Positions 34,639 to 43,618 of a stretch of 55,018 nucleotides of DNA are shown in pieces. The first letter of the stretch is position 1. Each line of letters begins with the position of its first letter. The notes beneath the pieces are model-generated. The model was not told the DNA's origin. It worked only from the letters and a program-made list of their open reading frames with translations, and ran no database searches. Both the position numbers and the translations under genes were made by a program. This stretch comes from Nitrospirota bacterium (GTDB lineage Bacteria > Nitrospirota > Leptospirillia > Leptospirillales > Leptospirillaceae): assembly GCA_021816465.1 (NCBI GenBank), contig JAKAYF010000003.1, positions 1 through 55,018 on the forward strand. The letters are read 5' to 3'.

Positions 34639-34659
34639 CCGGAGTCAAACCAACTCCGG
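34639..34659. other. Hairpin in the nuoD-nuoE gap
   Basis: CCGGAGT (34,639-34,645) and ACTCCGG (34,653-34,659) form a 7-bp stem with a 7-nt loop just upstream of nuoE, without a T-tract. It could be an mRNA processing or stability element separating nuoD and nuoE translation. Confidence 0.4.
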
Positions 34660-34740
34660 GATTGTCAGGAAAACAACAGCCTTATTATCAGAGAATCTGA
34701 TAACCTCAGACCCTGACGGTCCGATTTCGATAAAAAGAAA

Positions 34741-36024
34741 CTAGCGGTCGCACTCTCCCATCACAATATCAAGCGTTCCGAATATCGTGACAATGTCTGC
34801 AACCATATACCCCTTCGCCATATGATCAAGCGCACCAATATGAATAAATGAAGGGGCCCGGATTTTCATCCGGTAGGGTTTCCCTGATCCATCGCTGACA
34901 ATATAAAAACCGAGCTCCCCCTTTGGAGTTTCAGTTCCACAGTAAGTATCTCCTGCAGGAACCTTGAATCCCTGGACAACGAGGAGGAAGTGATGGATCA
35001 ACGTCTCCATGTTATGCATAACCTTTCCCTTATCGGGGAAGGTTATTTTATGGTCGTCGGTCAAAATCTTGCCTGCAGGCAATCGATCAAGACACTGCCT
35101 GATGATTTTTGAGCTTTCCCGCATTTCTTCAATGCGAATCCAGTAACGATCGTAGACATCTCCATTCGTGCCTACCGGGACGCTCCACTCTACCTGATCA
35201 TAGACCCCATATGGCTCATATTTTCTCAAGTCGTAATCAACACCAGAACCCCGAAGACTTGGACCAGATACACCAAAATTGATCGCATCCTCTCCGGTAA
35301 TAACGGCAATGTTTTTGGTACGGGCAAGCCATATTCTGTTGGTTTCCAGAAGGGTATTATATTCTCCGATATTTTTCTCGAATGTGTCCAGAAATTTGTA
35401 AAGCCTCGTAATAAACTCTTTTGGAAGATCTGCATCTACCCCGCCAACCCTGTAATAATTCGAAGTCAACCTGGCACCGCAGATAATTTCAAACAGGTCA
35501 AGGAGCTCTTCCCTCTCCCTGAAAGTATAAAAGAACACACTCATCGCTCCGATATCCAGCGCCTGGGTACCAAGCCAGAAAAGATGATTAACGATTCTCT
35601 GGACTTCAGCCACAATCGTCCGGATATATTCAGCCCGTTCCGGGACCTTGATCTCGAGCAACTTTTCTACTGCACGCACAAATGCATAGTTATTCGCCAT
35701 GGCCGAAACATAGTCCAAACGGTCGGTCATGGGGATAATCTGGTTATAAGTGCGATACTCGGCAATTTTTTCGGTTCCCCTGTGCAAATAACCCAAGTCA
35801 GGAATGGATCTTTTGATCCGTTCGCCATCAAGGTCAAGAAGAACTCGAAGGACACCATGTGTACTCGGGTGCTGGGGGCCCATATTCAGAAGGAACTGAT
35901 CAGTCTGAATGGTCGAGTCCAGATCATTTAAAACCGTTTGCCGCAGTGAGGAAAGTACAACCTCCCTGCGCCTGGTTTCTTCGATTTGCTCAGCTACCTT
36001 GTCCACTACCTTTTCCTGCTCCAA
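34741..36024 (-). CDS. nuoD: NADH-quinone oxidoreductase subunit D
   Basis: Quinone-site subunit of the peripheral arm, 427 aa. TTG start with GGGGAG nine nt before it. Family blocks: LNMGPQHPSTHGVLRVLLDLDGE (quinone-site His and Ser/Thr region), DLGYLHRGTEKI, YVSAMANNYAFVRAVE, LTSNYYRVGGVDADLP, PKGELGFYIVSDG and the invariant end FGTLDIVMGECDR. NuoC is a separate gene here (no NuoCD fusion). Confidence 0.97.
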   Translation of the reverse strand: MEQEKVVDKVAEQIEETRRREVVLSSLRQTVLNDLDSTIQTDQFLLNMGPQHPSTHGVLRVLLDLDGERIKRSIPDLGYLHRGTEKIAEYRTYNQIIPMTDRLDYVSAMANNYAFVRAVEKLLEIKVPERAEYIRTIVAEVQRIVNHLFWLGTQALDIGAMSVFFYTFREREELLDLFEIICGARLTSNYYRVGGVDADLPKEFITRLYKFLDTFEKNIGEYNTLLETNRIWLARTKNIAVITGEDAINFGVSGPSLRGSGVDYDLRKYEPYGVYDQVEWSVPVGTNGDVYDRYWIRIEEMRESSKIIRQCLDRLPAGKILTDDHKITFPDKGKVMHNMETLIHHFLLVVQGFKVPAGDTYCGTETPKGELGFYIVSDGSGKPYRMKIRAPSFIHIGALDHMAKGYMVADIVTIFGTLDIVMGECDR

Positions 36025-36113
36025 GGGTCGATACTCCCCTATTCATATTCGTTAAGCCCCTATACAGAAATATCCAGAAAAACACTGGACCCCGTTTACA
36101 GCATCGGAGCGAA

Positions 36114-36647
36114 TTAGTCTCTAGCGGAAATTTCCCGATTGTCTTTGGTAATGCGCTTCATTTTTGGAACAAACGACATGTCATCGCGCCAGCCCTTGCC
36201 GATCAAGGGAAAATCTTTTCGCAGCGGATACCCCTCGTCATAATCATCTGGCATCAAGATGCGTCTGAGATCAGGATGGCCCCGGAACTGAACCCCCATC
36301 ATGTCATAGACCTCCCTCTCCATAAACTCGGCACCCTTCCATATCCCCACGATCGAGTCAACAACCGGATTAGCCTCGGATACCCGTTGCTTCACCATAA
36401 CCCGATGTTTTCTTGACATCGAGTAAAGGATTACAACAACTTCAAATCGGTCCGACTCCTTCGGGTAATCAACGGAAACAACATCAACGATATAGTCATA
36501 GGCGTAGCGTTCATCATCATGGAGCGCCCGAAAAACAGAAAGGGCACCTTCCGGCTTCAGATAGACAGTAAGATCTCCCAACGCTTCACGGGACCCGAGA
36601 AAAACCTCTGGCCACTCCCTTGATATAGACTCAGCAACTGGATGCAT
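36114..36647 (-). CDS. nuoC: NADH-quinone oxidoreductase subunit C
   Basis: 177 aa; peripheral-arm scaffold paired with NuoD. Motifs: LSVFRALHDDERYAYDYIVDVVSVDYP, VSEANPVVDSIVGIWKGAEFMEREVYDMMGVQFRGHPDLRRILMPDDYDEGYPLRKDFP (read as successive blocks), typical of the C-terminal 30-kDa signature. ATG follows the nuoB stop after 3 nt with TAGGAG overlapping that stop. Confidence 0.95.
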   Translation of the reverse strand: MHPVAESISREWPEVFLGSREALGDLTVYLKPEGALSVFRALHDDERYAYDYIVDVVSVDYPKESDRFEVVVILYSMSRKHRVMVKQRVSEANPVVDSIVGIWKGAEFMEREVYDMMGVQFRGHPDLRRILMPDDYDEGYPLRKDFPLIGKGWRDDMSFVPKMKRITKDNREISARD

Positions 36648-36650
36648 CTC

Positions 36651-37184
36651 CTAGACCCCTTCCGATCTGGTTGCCCCTACGGGAAAGCTTCCGGGGAACA
36701 CAGGACGATCCTTCATGATCTTTTCCTGGAGCTTGAACAGCCCATCGAGGAGAGCTTCCGGCCTGGGGGGGCAACCGGGAACATAGACATCAACAGGGAT
36801 AAGCCTGTCCACCCCCTGAACAACGCTATAGCTGTCATAAATATTTCCGGACGTTGCGCAGGATCCCATCGCAATTACATATCTTGGCTCAGGCATCTGA
36901 TCATAAATCCTCCTGACAACAGGTGCCATTTTCCGGGTAAGCGTCCCAGCAACAATCATCAGGTCCGACTGGCGCGGGGATGCCCTGAACACTCCTGCCC
37001 CAAAACGGTCTATATCGAACCGTGAAGCCACCACACCAATCATTTCGATCGCACAGCAAGCCAGGCCGAAGGTCATGGGCCAGACAGCAGACTTTCTGGA
37101 CCAGTTGATCACCTCATTGACCGCATCCTGCAAACGCATCGTAACAACAGAAAGCTCACCATCTTTCTCATGACTCATTCCCAT
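36651..37184 (-). CDS. nuoB: NADH-quinone oxidoreductase subunit B (cluster N2)
   Basis: 177 aa from ATG 37,184, chosen because AAAGGAG lies 7 nt upstream; the longer open frame to 37,295 is nuoA in another frame. Cys ligands of cluster N2 are present: [10 protein letters not shown] (tandem Cys), MGSCATSG and [11 protein letters not shown]. Overlaps the nuoA stop by 10 nt. Confidence 0.97.
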   Translation of the reverse strand: MGMSHEKDGELSVVTMRLQDAVNEVINWSRKSAVWPMTFGLACCAIEMIGVVASRFDIDRFGAGVFRASPRQSDLMIVAGTLTRKMAPVVRRIYDQMPEPRYVIAMGSCATSGNIYDSYSVVQGVDRLIPVDVYVPGCPPRPEALLDGLFKLQEKIMKDRPVFPGSFPVGATRSEGV

Positions 37185-37546
37185 TCCAACGCTCCTTTGC
37201 GCCACGCATACACATATCCGACCAACAGGACGAAGATAAAGATCATCATTTCGACAAGTCCAAACAAACCAAGTCGATTGAAATCGACCGCCCACGGGTA
37301 AAGAAAGACAACTTCAACATCAAAAACCAAAAACAGCATCGCAATAACATAATACCTTACAGAAATCCTCTCCCGAGCATCATTGATGGGAGGAACACCG
37401 CATTCATACGGAGAATCTTTTTCCTTATAAGGGTTCCGCGGACGAATCAACCGACCGACAGTAATCGATACAGCCCCAAAACCAATAGCAACCAGAAGGA
37501 AGAGCAAGATAGGGATATAGTGCTCCGGATTTGAAACTGAAAACAT
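37175..37546 (-). CDS. nuoA: NADH-quinone oxidoreductase subunit A
   Basis: First gene of the operon; 123 aa, three membrane helices (about 9-29, 65-85, 93-113). Family segment [41 protein letters not shown], recognised as two blocks around the conserved Glu/Asp residues of helices 2-3 and the Cys loop near the quinone site. Start ATG 37,546 with GGAG upstream. Confidence 0.96.
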   Translation of the reverse strand: MFSVSNPEHYIPILLFLLVAIGFGAVSITVGRLIRPRNPYKEKDSPYECGVPPINDARERISVRYYVIAMLFLVFDVEVVFLYPWAVDFNRLGLFGLVEMMIFIFVLLVGYVYAWRKGALEWE

Positions 37547-37622
37547 CCGAATTCTCCAATAGCATCTTTAAGGAGTGAATAGTGCCACGAACAAGGCACC
37601 AGTTTTAGGGAAAAGGTTCTTC

Positions 37623-37652
37623 ATTGTATTGACCAAGACCAAGTCTTGTCAA
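37623..37652 (-). promoter_or_regulatory. nuo operon promoter with palindromic spacer (operator candidate)
   Basis: On the minus strand TTGACA (37,652-37,647) and TACAAT (37,628-37,623) are 18 nt apart, a near-consensus sigma70 promoter about 75 nt before nuoA. The segment 37,629-37,652 is an interrupted inverted repeat: TTGA/TCAA outer arms and CAAGAC/GTCTTG inner arms around a 3-nt centre, filling the spacer and part of the -35. A dimeric regulator bound there would block RNA polymerase. The rest of the 305-nt gap (37,547-37,851) shows no gene, and no clear terminator for secA was found. Confidence 0.65.
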
Positions 37653-37851
37653 TATTTGAAGCACCGTTTTGGGAAAAAAAGGACCGGACGGGCAAGGCGC
37701 AGCATCTGTCAATTCATAGGTTAAATATACCACGCCTTTGGCCCGAGATATACCCTTTGCATAGTCCAGCCATCTTAACGCCTTGGATAAGGTCTTGTTT
37801 AGTGTTAAATTCCCGCTTTTGTGGAGAAAAACTCACAATCCGCCATCCGTC

Positions 37852-40590
37852 TCACTGCCCGTGGCACTTCTTATATTTTTTCCCACTGCCACAAGGGCAC
37901 AAGTCGTTACGGCCAATTTTGGGATCTCGCAACTCAGATTCAGCGGGGGCGGACATTGGCGCTCCCCATGGAAGATAGCCTTCTTCCATTTGAGGAGGCG
38001 CCCCAAATGAGACAGTGTCTCCGGACGATGCCACCGGATATCCAGCTGATGACTCATCGAGCGGGTGAAGATACTGGAAGCTATCGAGATCAGGATATTC
38101 AGGAATGCTGACATCCTCCTCCATCCTGCTGGCGCTCCCAACAAGGAGAACGACGGATTCCTCCACATTCGAGATAAAGCTCTCAAAAAGATCAAAACCC
38201 TCCCTCCTGTATTCAACGAGAGGATCTTTCTGTCCATACCCCCTCAGGCCAATGCCCTCCTTGAGATGATCCATGTTCAGGAGGTGCTCTTTCCAGAGCG
38301 AATCCAGATTCTGGAGGATAAAATATCTCACAATAGACCAAAAAGCTTCAGATCCAAAAAGAGCTTCTTTTTCTTGAAGAAAAACGCGATGTTTTTCGAG
38401 AAGCGCTTCTTTCAGCGCATCGATTCCCAAATCACGAAGGGACTCCGGGTCGATCGACAACCCTGTTTTTTCCTCAACGCCTTGAGACAAGCCAACCAAA
38501 TCCCATGTTTCCGGATACTGATCTTCCGGAGCAAAGACAAGGAGCAATTTTTCGAACACCGTTTCAGACCATTCAAAAAGTCTCTCAGAAAGATCTTCGC
38601 CTTTAAGCGTTTTTCTACGCATCTCATAAAAGATCAAACGTTGCTGGTTCATCACATCATCGTATTCAATAAGCTGTTTTCGAATGTCAAAATGGTAGTT
38701 TTCAACTTTTTTCTGGGCATTCTCGATGGCTTTGCTGACAAAACCATGCTCAATAGGGACACCCTCCTCGACCCCCATTTTCTCCATCAACCCCTTTATG
38801 CGCTCCGCCCCGAATATCCTCAGAAGGTCATCCTCAAGAGACAAATAAAATCGGGAAGATCCTGGATCACCCTGCCGACCGGAACGGCCTCTCAACTGAT
38901 TGTCAATACGTCGGCTCTCATGGCGCTCCGTTCCAATAATGTGAAGACCACCTGCCGCCATAACCGCTTCTTTTTCCGAGCGAAGGTCTTTATCCAAGGA
39001 CTCATGCAGTGCGTTCATCTCGTCTTCCGTCAACGTCTTTCCGGATTTTTCAAGATCGGCCACTCGGGCTTTCAGTAAAAACTCGGCATTTCCTCCCAAC
39101 AGGATATCGGTACCTCGACCAGCCATGTTTGTCGCAATGGTCACCATTCCGAGACGTCCGGCCTGCGCAACAATTTCAGCTTCCAGCTCGTGAAATTTTG
39201 CATTGAGAACATTGTGAGGGATATTGGCTTCCCTGAGAAGAGAGGCAAGATGTTCTGATTTCTCAATCGATACCGTCCCGACAAGAACAGGCTGGCCCGT
39301 TTTGTGCCTGGCAGTAATATCCTCGACAATAGCATTGTTTTTTTCCCGATTTGTTCGGTAAATCTGGTCAGGAAGATCCTGTCGGATCATTTTTCGATTT
39401 GTCGGGACAACGACAACGTCAAGACCATAGATCTTATGGAACTCAGTCGCTTCGGTATCTGCCGTTCCCGTCATGCCGGAAAGTTTTTCATACATTCTGA
39501 AAAAATTCTGGAAGGTAACGGTGGCCAGAGTCTGATTTTCCATCTGGATCGAGACTTTTTCCTTCGCCTCCACCGCTTGATGCAGCCCCTCCCCCCATCG
39601 CCTTCCCGGCATGAGACGGCCGGTAAATTCATCCACAATAATGACTTCCCCATTCTTCACCACATATTCCACATCCCGACGATATACATGGTGAGCCTTC
39701 AACGCCTGGAGAACATGGTGGAACCACGAGATGTTGTTGACATCGTAGAGATTGTGTATCCCCAATAGCTCCTCAACGGCATTATTTCCTTCATCAGTCA
39801 ATGTTGCGGACTTAAGCTTCTCGTCAACCTTGAAGTGAAGGTCCCTTTTTAAATGTTTCATAATCCGGTCAACCTTCACATACATGTCGGTGGACTCCTC
39901 CGCCTGCCCGGAAATAATGAGAGGAGTTCGAGCTTCGTCGATCAGGATGCTGTCCACCTCATCCACAATGGCATAGTGAAGCTGTCTCTGAACAAATGCA
40001 TCAAGATCATACTTCATATTGTCGCGGAGATAATCGAACCCAAACTCATTATTGGTGCCATATGTGACATCCGCTGCATAGGCAGATTTTCTTGCTTCAT
40101 CCTCAAGATCATGCTGTACGATTCCAGTCGTCAGCCCAAGGAAGTGATAAAGATGCCCCATCCATTCTGAGTCTCTTTTTGCAAGATAATCGTTCACCGT
40201 AATGACGTGGACACCCTTCCCCTCCAGCGCATTCAGATAGACCGGAAGTGTCGCAACAAGCGTTTTCCCTTCTCCTGTCTTCATTTCTGCGATCTTGCCC
40301 TCATGGAGGACGATGCCACCAATCAGCTGGGAGTCAAAATGGCGCATTCCAAAGACCCTTTTTCCGGCTTCCCGGACAACAGCAAACGCTTCCGGCAAAA
40401 GATCGTCGGTCGTCTCGCCTGCAGAGATTCTCTTTTTAAAAAGATCGCTTTGGCCCCGAAGTTCATCATCAGACATTGTTGAAACCTTTGATTCAAGGGC
40501 ATTGATTGAATCGACAATACGGTATATCCGTTTCAATTCCCTCTGGTTTCGAGTCGGAAAAATGGAAGAAAGCAAATCTTTAAACATCAT
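37852..40590 (-). CDS. secA: Preprotein translocase ATPase SecA
   Basis: Motor of the Sec export pathway, 912 aa from ATG 40,590 (AGGAG 3 nt before; the annotated longer frame has no Shine-Dalgarno). Nucleotide-binding domain 1 with MKTGEGKT (Walker A) and [17 protein letters not shown] (DEAD-like), NBD2 with [33 protein letters not shown] and the C-terminal zinc motif [13 protein letters not shown] that binds SecB and ribosomes. Full-length and intact. Downstream neighbour of the M23 peptidase gene (31-nt gap). Confidence 0.98.
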   Translation of the reverse strand: MMFKDLLSSIFPTRNQRELKRIYRIVDSINALESKVSTMSDDELRGQSDLFKKRISAGETTDDLLPEAFAVVREAGKRVFGMRHFDSQLIGGIVLHEGKIAEMKTGEGKTLVATLPVYLNALEGKGVHVITVNDYLAKRDSEWMGHLYHFLGLTTGIVQHDLEDEARKSAYAADVTYGTNNEFGFDYLRDNMKYDLDAFVQRQLHYAIVDEVDSILIDEARTPLIISGQAEESTDMYVKVDRIMKHLKRDLHFKVDEKLKSATLTDEGNNAVEELLGIHNLYDVNNISWFHHVLQALKAHHVYRRDVEYVVKNGEVIIVDEFTGRLMPGRRWGEGLHQAVEAKEKVSIQMENQTLATVTFQNFFRMYEKLSGMTGTADTEATEFHKIYGLDVVVVPTNRKMIRQDLPDQIYRTNREKNNAIVEDITARHKTGQPVLVGTVSIEKSEHLASLLREANIPHNVLNAKFHELEAEIVAQAGRLGMVTIATNMAGRGTDILLGGNAEFLLKARVADLEKSGKTLTEDEMNALHESLDKDLRSEKEAVMAAGGLHIIGTERHESRRIDNQLRGRSGRQGDPGSSRFYLSLEDDLLRIFGAERIKGLMEKMGVEEGVPIEHGFVSKAIENAQKKVENYHFDIRKQLIEYDDVMNQQRLIFYEMRRKTLKGEDLSERLFEWSETVFEKLLLVFAPEDQYPETWDLVGLSQGVEEKTGLSIDPESLRDLGIDALKEALLEKHRVFLQEKEALFGSEAFWSIVRYFILQNLDSLWKEHLLNMDHLKEGIGLRGYGQKDPLVEYRREGFDLFESFISNVEESVVLLVGSASRMEEDVSIPEYPDLDSFQYLHPLDESSAGYPVASSGDTVSFGAPPQMEEGYLPWGAPMSAPAESELRDPKIGRNDLCPCGSGKKYKKCHGQ

Positions 40591-40621
40591 CGCTCCTAAG
40601 GTAGATGGAAACAGCAATCAT

Positions 40622-41518
40622 TCAGTCTGATATTTCACTTGCGAGAAACACTACAGGATCGATCGGCCTTCCGAACTTTCTGAGTTCAAAATGGAGATGA
40701 GGACCATTTGTCATTCCTGAAAGCCCAACAGTTCCAATGATATGCCCTCTCCGGATCATCTCCCCTTCATGAACATCAATTTTTCCAAGATGAGCATAAA
40801 TGGAGGTTAATCCCTGTCCGTGGAACAACATGACAAATCGGCCATAGTCCGATGCAAATCCTGTCTGAACAACCATAGCATCTGATGGGGCCTGAACCAG
40901 AGCCCCAACTTTCTGGGCAATGTCGATCCCTGGATGAAACTCTTCACCTGTTCCCAGAAGACTTTTCCTGGAGCCGAAAGGAGATGTCACCCAACCCTTA
41001 AGAGGCATCTGCCATTGCTCCTGGATTTCCAAGTGGCTCCAGCTTGTTTTTTTCCCGGTCGAGACTGAAGTCTCTTCAGAATTTTTCAGGTTGGTAGCAT
41101 TGCCACCCGAAGGTGAACGGCGAAGATCTCCGGAAGAAGATTCCTGATCCGGGATTCCTGAACTTTCGGTGCTGGAGCTCCGGGAAGAAGATCCTGTATT
41201 GGATCCTTCCGTCATTTTTGATATCTGCCCATCAAGAAGATTGACCTGGGAGAGTTCCGCCTCCAATTGCTCAAGCTTCTTCCTGTAATCATCAAGGTGC
41301 ATTTTTTGAGTTTGAGTCTCAATAATCAGGTTTCGATAAAAAACAAACTTTTTAGCCTCCACCACATAAAAGAAAATCATCGCACCAATTCCAAACAGAA
41401 AAAGAACAAAACCGACAATCACAAGATGAAACATCCAGCGGGGAAGAGTCCACTGAATGGATTTCTCGGTAGGTCCCGGAAGAATGGTGATCGTCACAGT
41501 TCTCGGCATCTTCGCCAT
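40622..41518 (-). CDS. Membrane-anchored M23 (LytM/NlpD-type) peptidase
   Basis: 298 aa. Short cytoplasmic start, one membrane helix (about 28-53), a coiled coil (about 65-100), a Ser/Gly-rich linker (100-140) and a C-terminal LytM domain. All zinc ligands are present: FHPGIDIA (HxxxD) and GPHLHFEL (HxH), plus YAHLGKID. It should therefore be an active peptidoglycan endopeptidase, unlike the degenerate EnvC/NlpD activators. ATG overlaps the cutA stop by one nt. A role in cell-wall remodelling fits the division and wall genes further upstream (zapA, slt), although those are not close. Confidence 0.88.
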   Translation of the reverse strand: MAKMPRTVTITILPGPTEKSIQWTLPRWMFHLVIVGFVLFLFGIGAMIFFYVVEAKKFVFYRNLIIETQTQKMHLDDYRKKLEQLEAELSQVNLLDGQISKMTEGSNTGSSSRSSSTESSGIPDQESSSGDLRRSPSGGNATNLKNSEETSVSTGKKTSWSHLEIQEQWQMPLKGWVTSPFGSRKSLLGTGEEFHPGIDIAQKVGALVQAPSDAMVVQTGFASDYGRFVMLFHGQGLTSIYAHLGKIDVHEGEMIRRGHIIGTVGLSGMTNGPHLHFELRKFGRPIDPVVFLASEISD

Positions 41519-41868
41519 TATTCTTCTCCGGAAGGCTGCGATGGAGATGCAGGGGGGAAAACAGATTCAGATATCCATGCAAGGTACTCTGGTCCCCCTC
41601 CATCTATGGACTGGAAAATGATTTCAGGAACCTCGTAGGGATGTTTCTTCTTGACCTGCAAGATCAGATCTTCCCCACAGTCTTCTGAAGTCTTCAGAAG
41701 GATCATCACCTCAGTCTCCCTGACAATCTTTCCTTTCCAGCGATAGATGGATACCCCCGGGGAAAAGACATGCCCACAGGCTGCAACCCCTTCTTCAACC
41801 AGAGACTCCACAAGTCTACAGGCCTCATCCCTGTTTGGGTGAGAAATCCAGACTGTAACGGCATTCAT
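41518..41868 (-). CDS. cutA: CutA1-like divalent-cation tolerance protein
   Basis: 116 aa trimeric ferredoxin-like protein. Motifs VTVWISHPNRDEACRLVESLVEEGVAACGHV, VSIYRWKGKIVRETEVMILLKTS and KKKHPYEVPEIIFQSIDGG match the CutA1 family; the last block has a conserved HPYEVPEI. The function in bacteria is still debated (copper tolerance, structural or signalling). Overlaps the epimerase stop by 4 nt. Confidence 0.93.
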   Translation of the reverse strand: MNAVTVWISHPNRDEACRLVESLVEEGVAACGHVFSPGVSIYRWKGKIVRETEVMILLKTSEDCGEDLILQVKKKHPYEVPEIIFQSIDGGGPEYLAWISESVFPPASPSQPSGEE

Positions 41869-42800
41869 TTTGAATGCCCCCTGAAATAATCCAGCGTTTT
41901 CAACAACCCCTCTGAAAGACTGACCTCAGACATCCAATCCCATTCAGAAGTATCCCTGTTTGTGGAGAGAACCCTTTTAAGTGCAACGGGATCAGAGCCC
42001 CCTTCATACTCAAGGGGAACATCCCGGCCTGAGAGAAGTCGCAGCTGGGTAAAAATCTCCCTCTCTGTCCCTGCTTCATAACCAGAAACATGAATGAGCC
42101 CCCTGATCTTCTGGGTAAGGATCGAAGAAATCGCACTGACCGCATCATCTATGTAAAGGTAGTCTCTGTATTTCAGCCCATTGTTTTTAAGGCGCATCGA
42201 CCAGTATGGATAACCATCGAGGACAAATCTTGCCGCCTTGGCAATAAAACCTCCCTCCGAGGCCTGGCGCATACCCGGACCGTAAACAGGAGGAAGCCTC
42301 ACGATCGAAAAAGGAATCCCCTGCTCCCCCAGACGGTACTGAAGGTAGCGCTCCGCCAGAAGATGAGTTGCGCCATAGGGATTTTGGGGGTTGACCGAGG
42401 AGTTCTCATCCCTGGGCTCCGGATCATCCCCGGAAAGGACCTCACCTGTACTGACGAGAATCACTGACTCGAGAGGAAGATCGCTGATTGCCTCCGTTAG
42501 TCGGATAACAGGGATAACTGTTCGTTCAAGGTCTTTTTCAGGATACTCGAGTGAAATGGCCGGATCGGACTGGCCGGCAACATGAATATAGACAGAAGGA
42601 GACTTAGAATCACTAAAACGCTTAAGAACCCTGGGCTGGGAAAGATCAGCCTTTTCAAAACTCAACCGTTTTTGCAGCAGCAGTGGCGGGACGCCACTTC
42701 TGAGATCATCAATCGCTACAACATCCATCCCCAATGACGCAAGTTCCCTCGACAGGGCTCCGCCTATAAACCCTGCTCCACCTCCGACAATTAGCTTCAA
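41865..42800 (-). CDS. NAD-dependent sugar epimerase/dehydratase (extended SDR)
   Basis: 311 aa, extended short-chain dehydrogenase with the Rossmann motif GGGAGFIGG at the start, LISTVGEVLSG-type Ser/Thr loop (VILVSTGEVLSG) and a catalytic segment NPYGATHLLAERYLQ. The usual YxxxK is YxxxH here (Tyr-Gly-Ala-Thr-His), so the active-site Lys is missing. The start is TTG at 42,800, the only plausible one before the Rossmann motif. Closest resemblance is to UDP-glucose/GalNAc 4-epimerases and dehydratases of surface polysaccharide synthesis, but no sugar-transferase neighbours support a substrate. It may be a pseudo-enzyme or act on a modified substrate. Confidence 0.78.
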   Translation of the reverse strand: MKLIVGGGAGFIGGALSRELASLGMDVVAIDDLRSGVPPLLLQKRLSFEKADLSQPRVLKRFSDSKSPSVYIHVAGQSDPAISLEYPEKDLERTVIPVIRLTEAISDLPLESVILVSTGEVLSGDDPEPRDENSSVNPQNPYGATHLLAERYLQYRLGEQGIPFSIVRLPPVYGPGMRQASEGGFIAKAARFVLDGYPYWSMRLKNNGLKYRDYLYIDDAVSAISSILTQKIRGLIHVSGYEAGTEREIFTQLRLLSGRDVPLEYEGGSDPVALKRVLSTNRDTSEWDWMSEVSLSEGLLKTLDYFRGHSK

Positions 42801-42842
42801 TGCTGGAAACGCCTTTCCATTGAGATTAAATAGATTTTCCCC

Positions 42843-43595
42843 TCATCGGGAAGAGTTCCTGGAAAGGAAGAGGAGATACTCCTGATTACCTTTTTTCCCC
42901 TGAACAAGAGAAGGAAAACACCCTTTGACATTCCATCCTGACTCTGAGGCAAAAAGGAAAAATTCGGAGATCAGACTCCTCTGTAAAAAAGGATCCCGGA
43001 CAATACCACCTCTCCCGACCAGACGAGGCGGAGCCTCAAACTGGGGTTTGAAAAGGGGGAGAAAAATACCTCCACCTCTCAACAAGTACTCAACGGTCGG
43101 AAGGATTTTCCTCAGAGAGATAAACGACAGGTCCGCAACGACACCATCCGCAGGGGAAGATGGCACCCATGAACCGAGATTGCGGACATTAACACCATCA
43201 ATACAACGTACTCTTGGATCAGACAGCAGTGAAGATGCCAGTTGCCCCCGTCCGACATCGACAGCAAAAACGTGATCCGCGCCTTTTCTCAGCAAACAGT
43301 CCGTGAATCCACCAGTTGATGCACCGAGATCAACGTAAGAACAGCCCGCAACAGAAATCCCGAAAAAGTCCAAGGCACCAAGGAGCTTGTCACCACCCCT
43401 ACCGACAAAAGGGAGAGGAGCCGACTCCAATGGCATTAAAGACAGGTCATCGTACCTTGCTTGATCAGAAGGTTTCTTTTTAACCACGCCCCTGACGCGA
43501 ACCCGACCGCTTTCAATCAAACAGGAAGCAGCCACCCGGGTGGTCGCCCAACCCTTCTGGACAACAAGGGCATCCAGCCGTTTAATGTCTCCCAA
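42843..43595 (-). CDS. tlyA: TlyA-type rRNA 2'-O-methyltransferase
   Basis: 250 aa. S4 RNA-binding domain at the start (KRLDALVVQKGWATTRVAASCLIESGRVRVRGVV) followed by an FtsJ-like methyltransferase with the SAM motif DLGASTGGFTDCLL and the catalytic-type segment VADLSFISLRKILP, KPQFE, and VQGKKGNQEYLL at the end. Family members methylate 16S and 23S rRNA cytidines and some act as hemolysins. TTG start; 23 nt after dxs. Confidence 0.9.
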   Translation of the reverse strand: MGDIKRLDALVVQKGWATTRVAASCLIESGRVRVRGVVKKKPSDQARYDDLSLMPLESAPLPFVGRGGDKLLGALDFFGISVAGCSYVDLGASTGGFTDCLLRKGADHVFAVDVGRGQLASSLLSDPRVRCIDGVNVRNLGSWVPSSPADGVVADLSFISLRKILPTVEYLLRGGGIFLPLFKPQFEAPPRLVGRGGIVRDPFLQRSLISEFFLFASESGWNVKGCFPSLVQGKKGNQEYLLFLSRNSSR

Positions 43596-43618
43596 TGATA
43601 CCCCTGGCTTTTAGGAAA

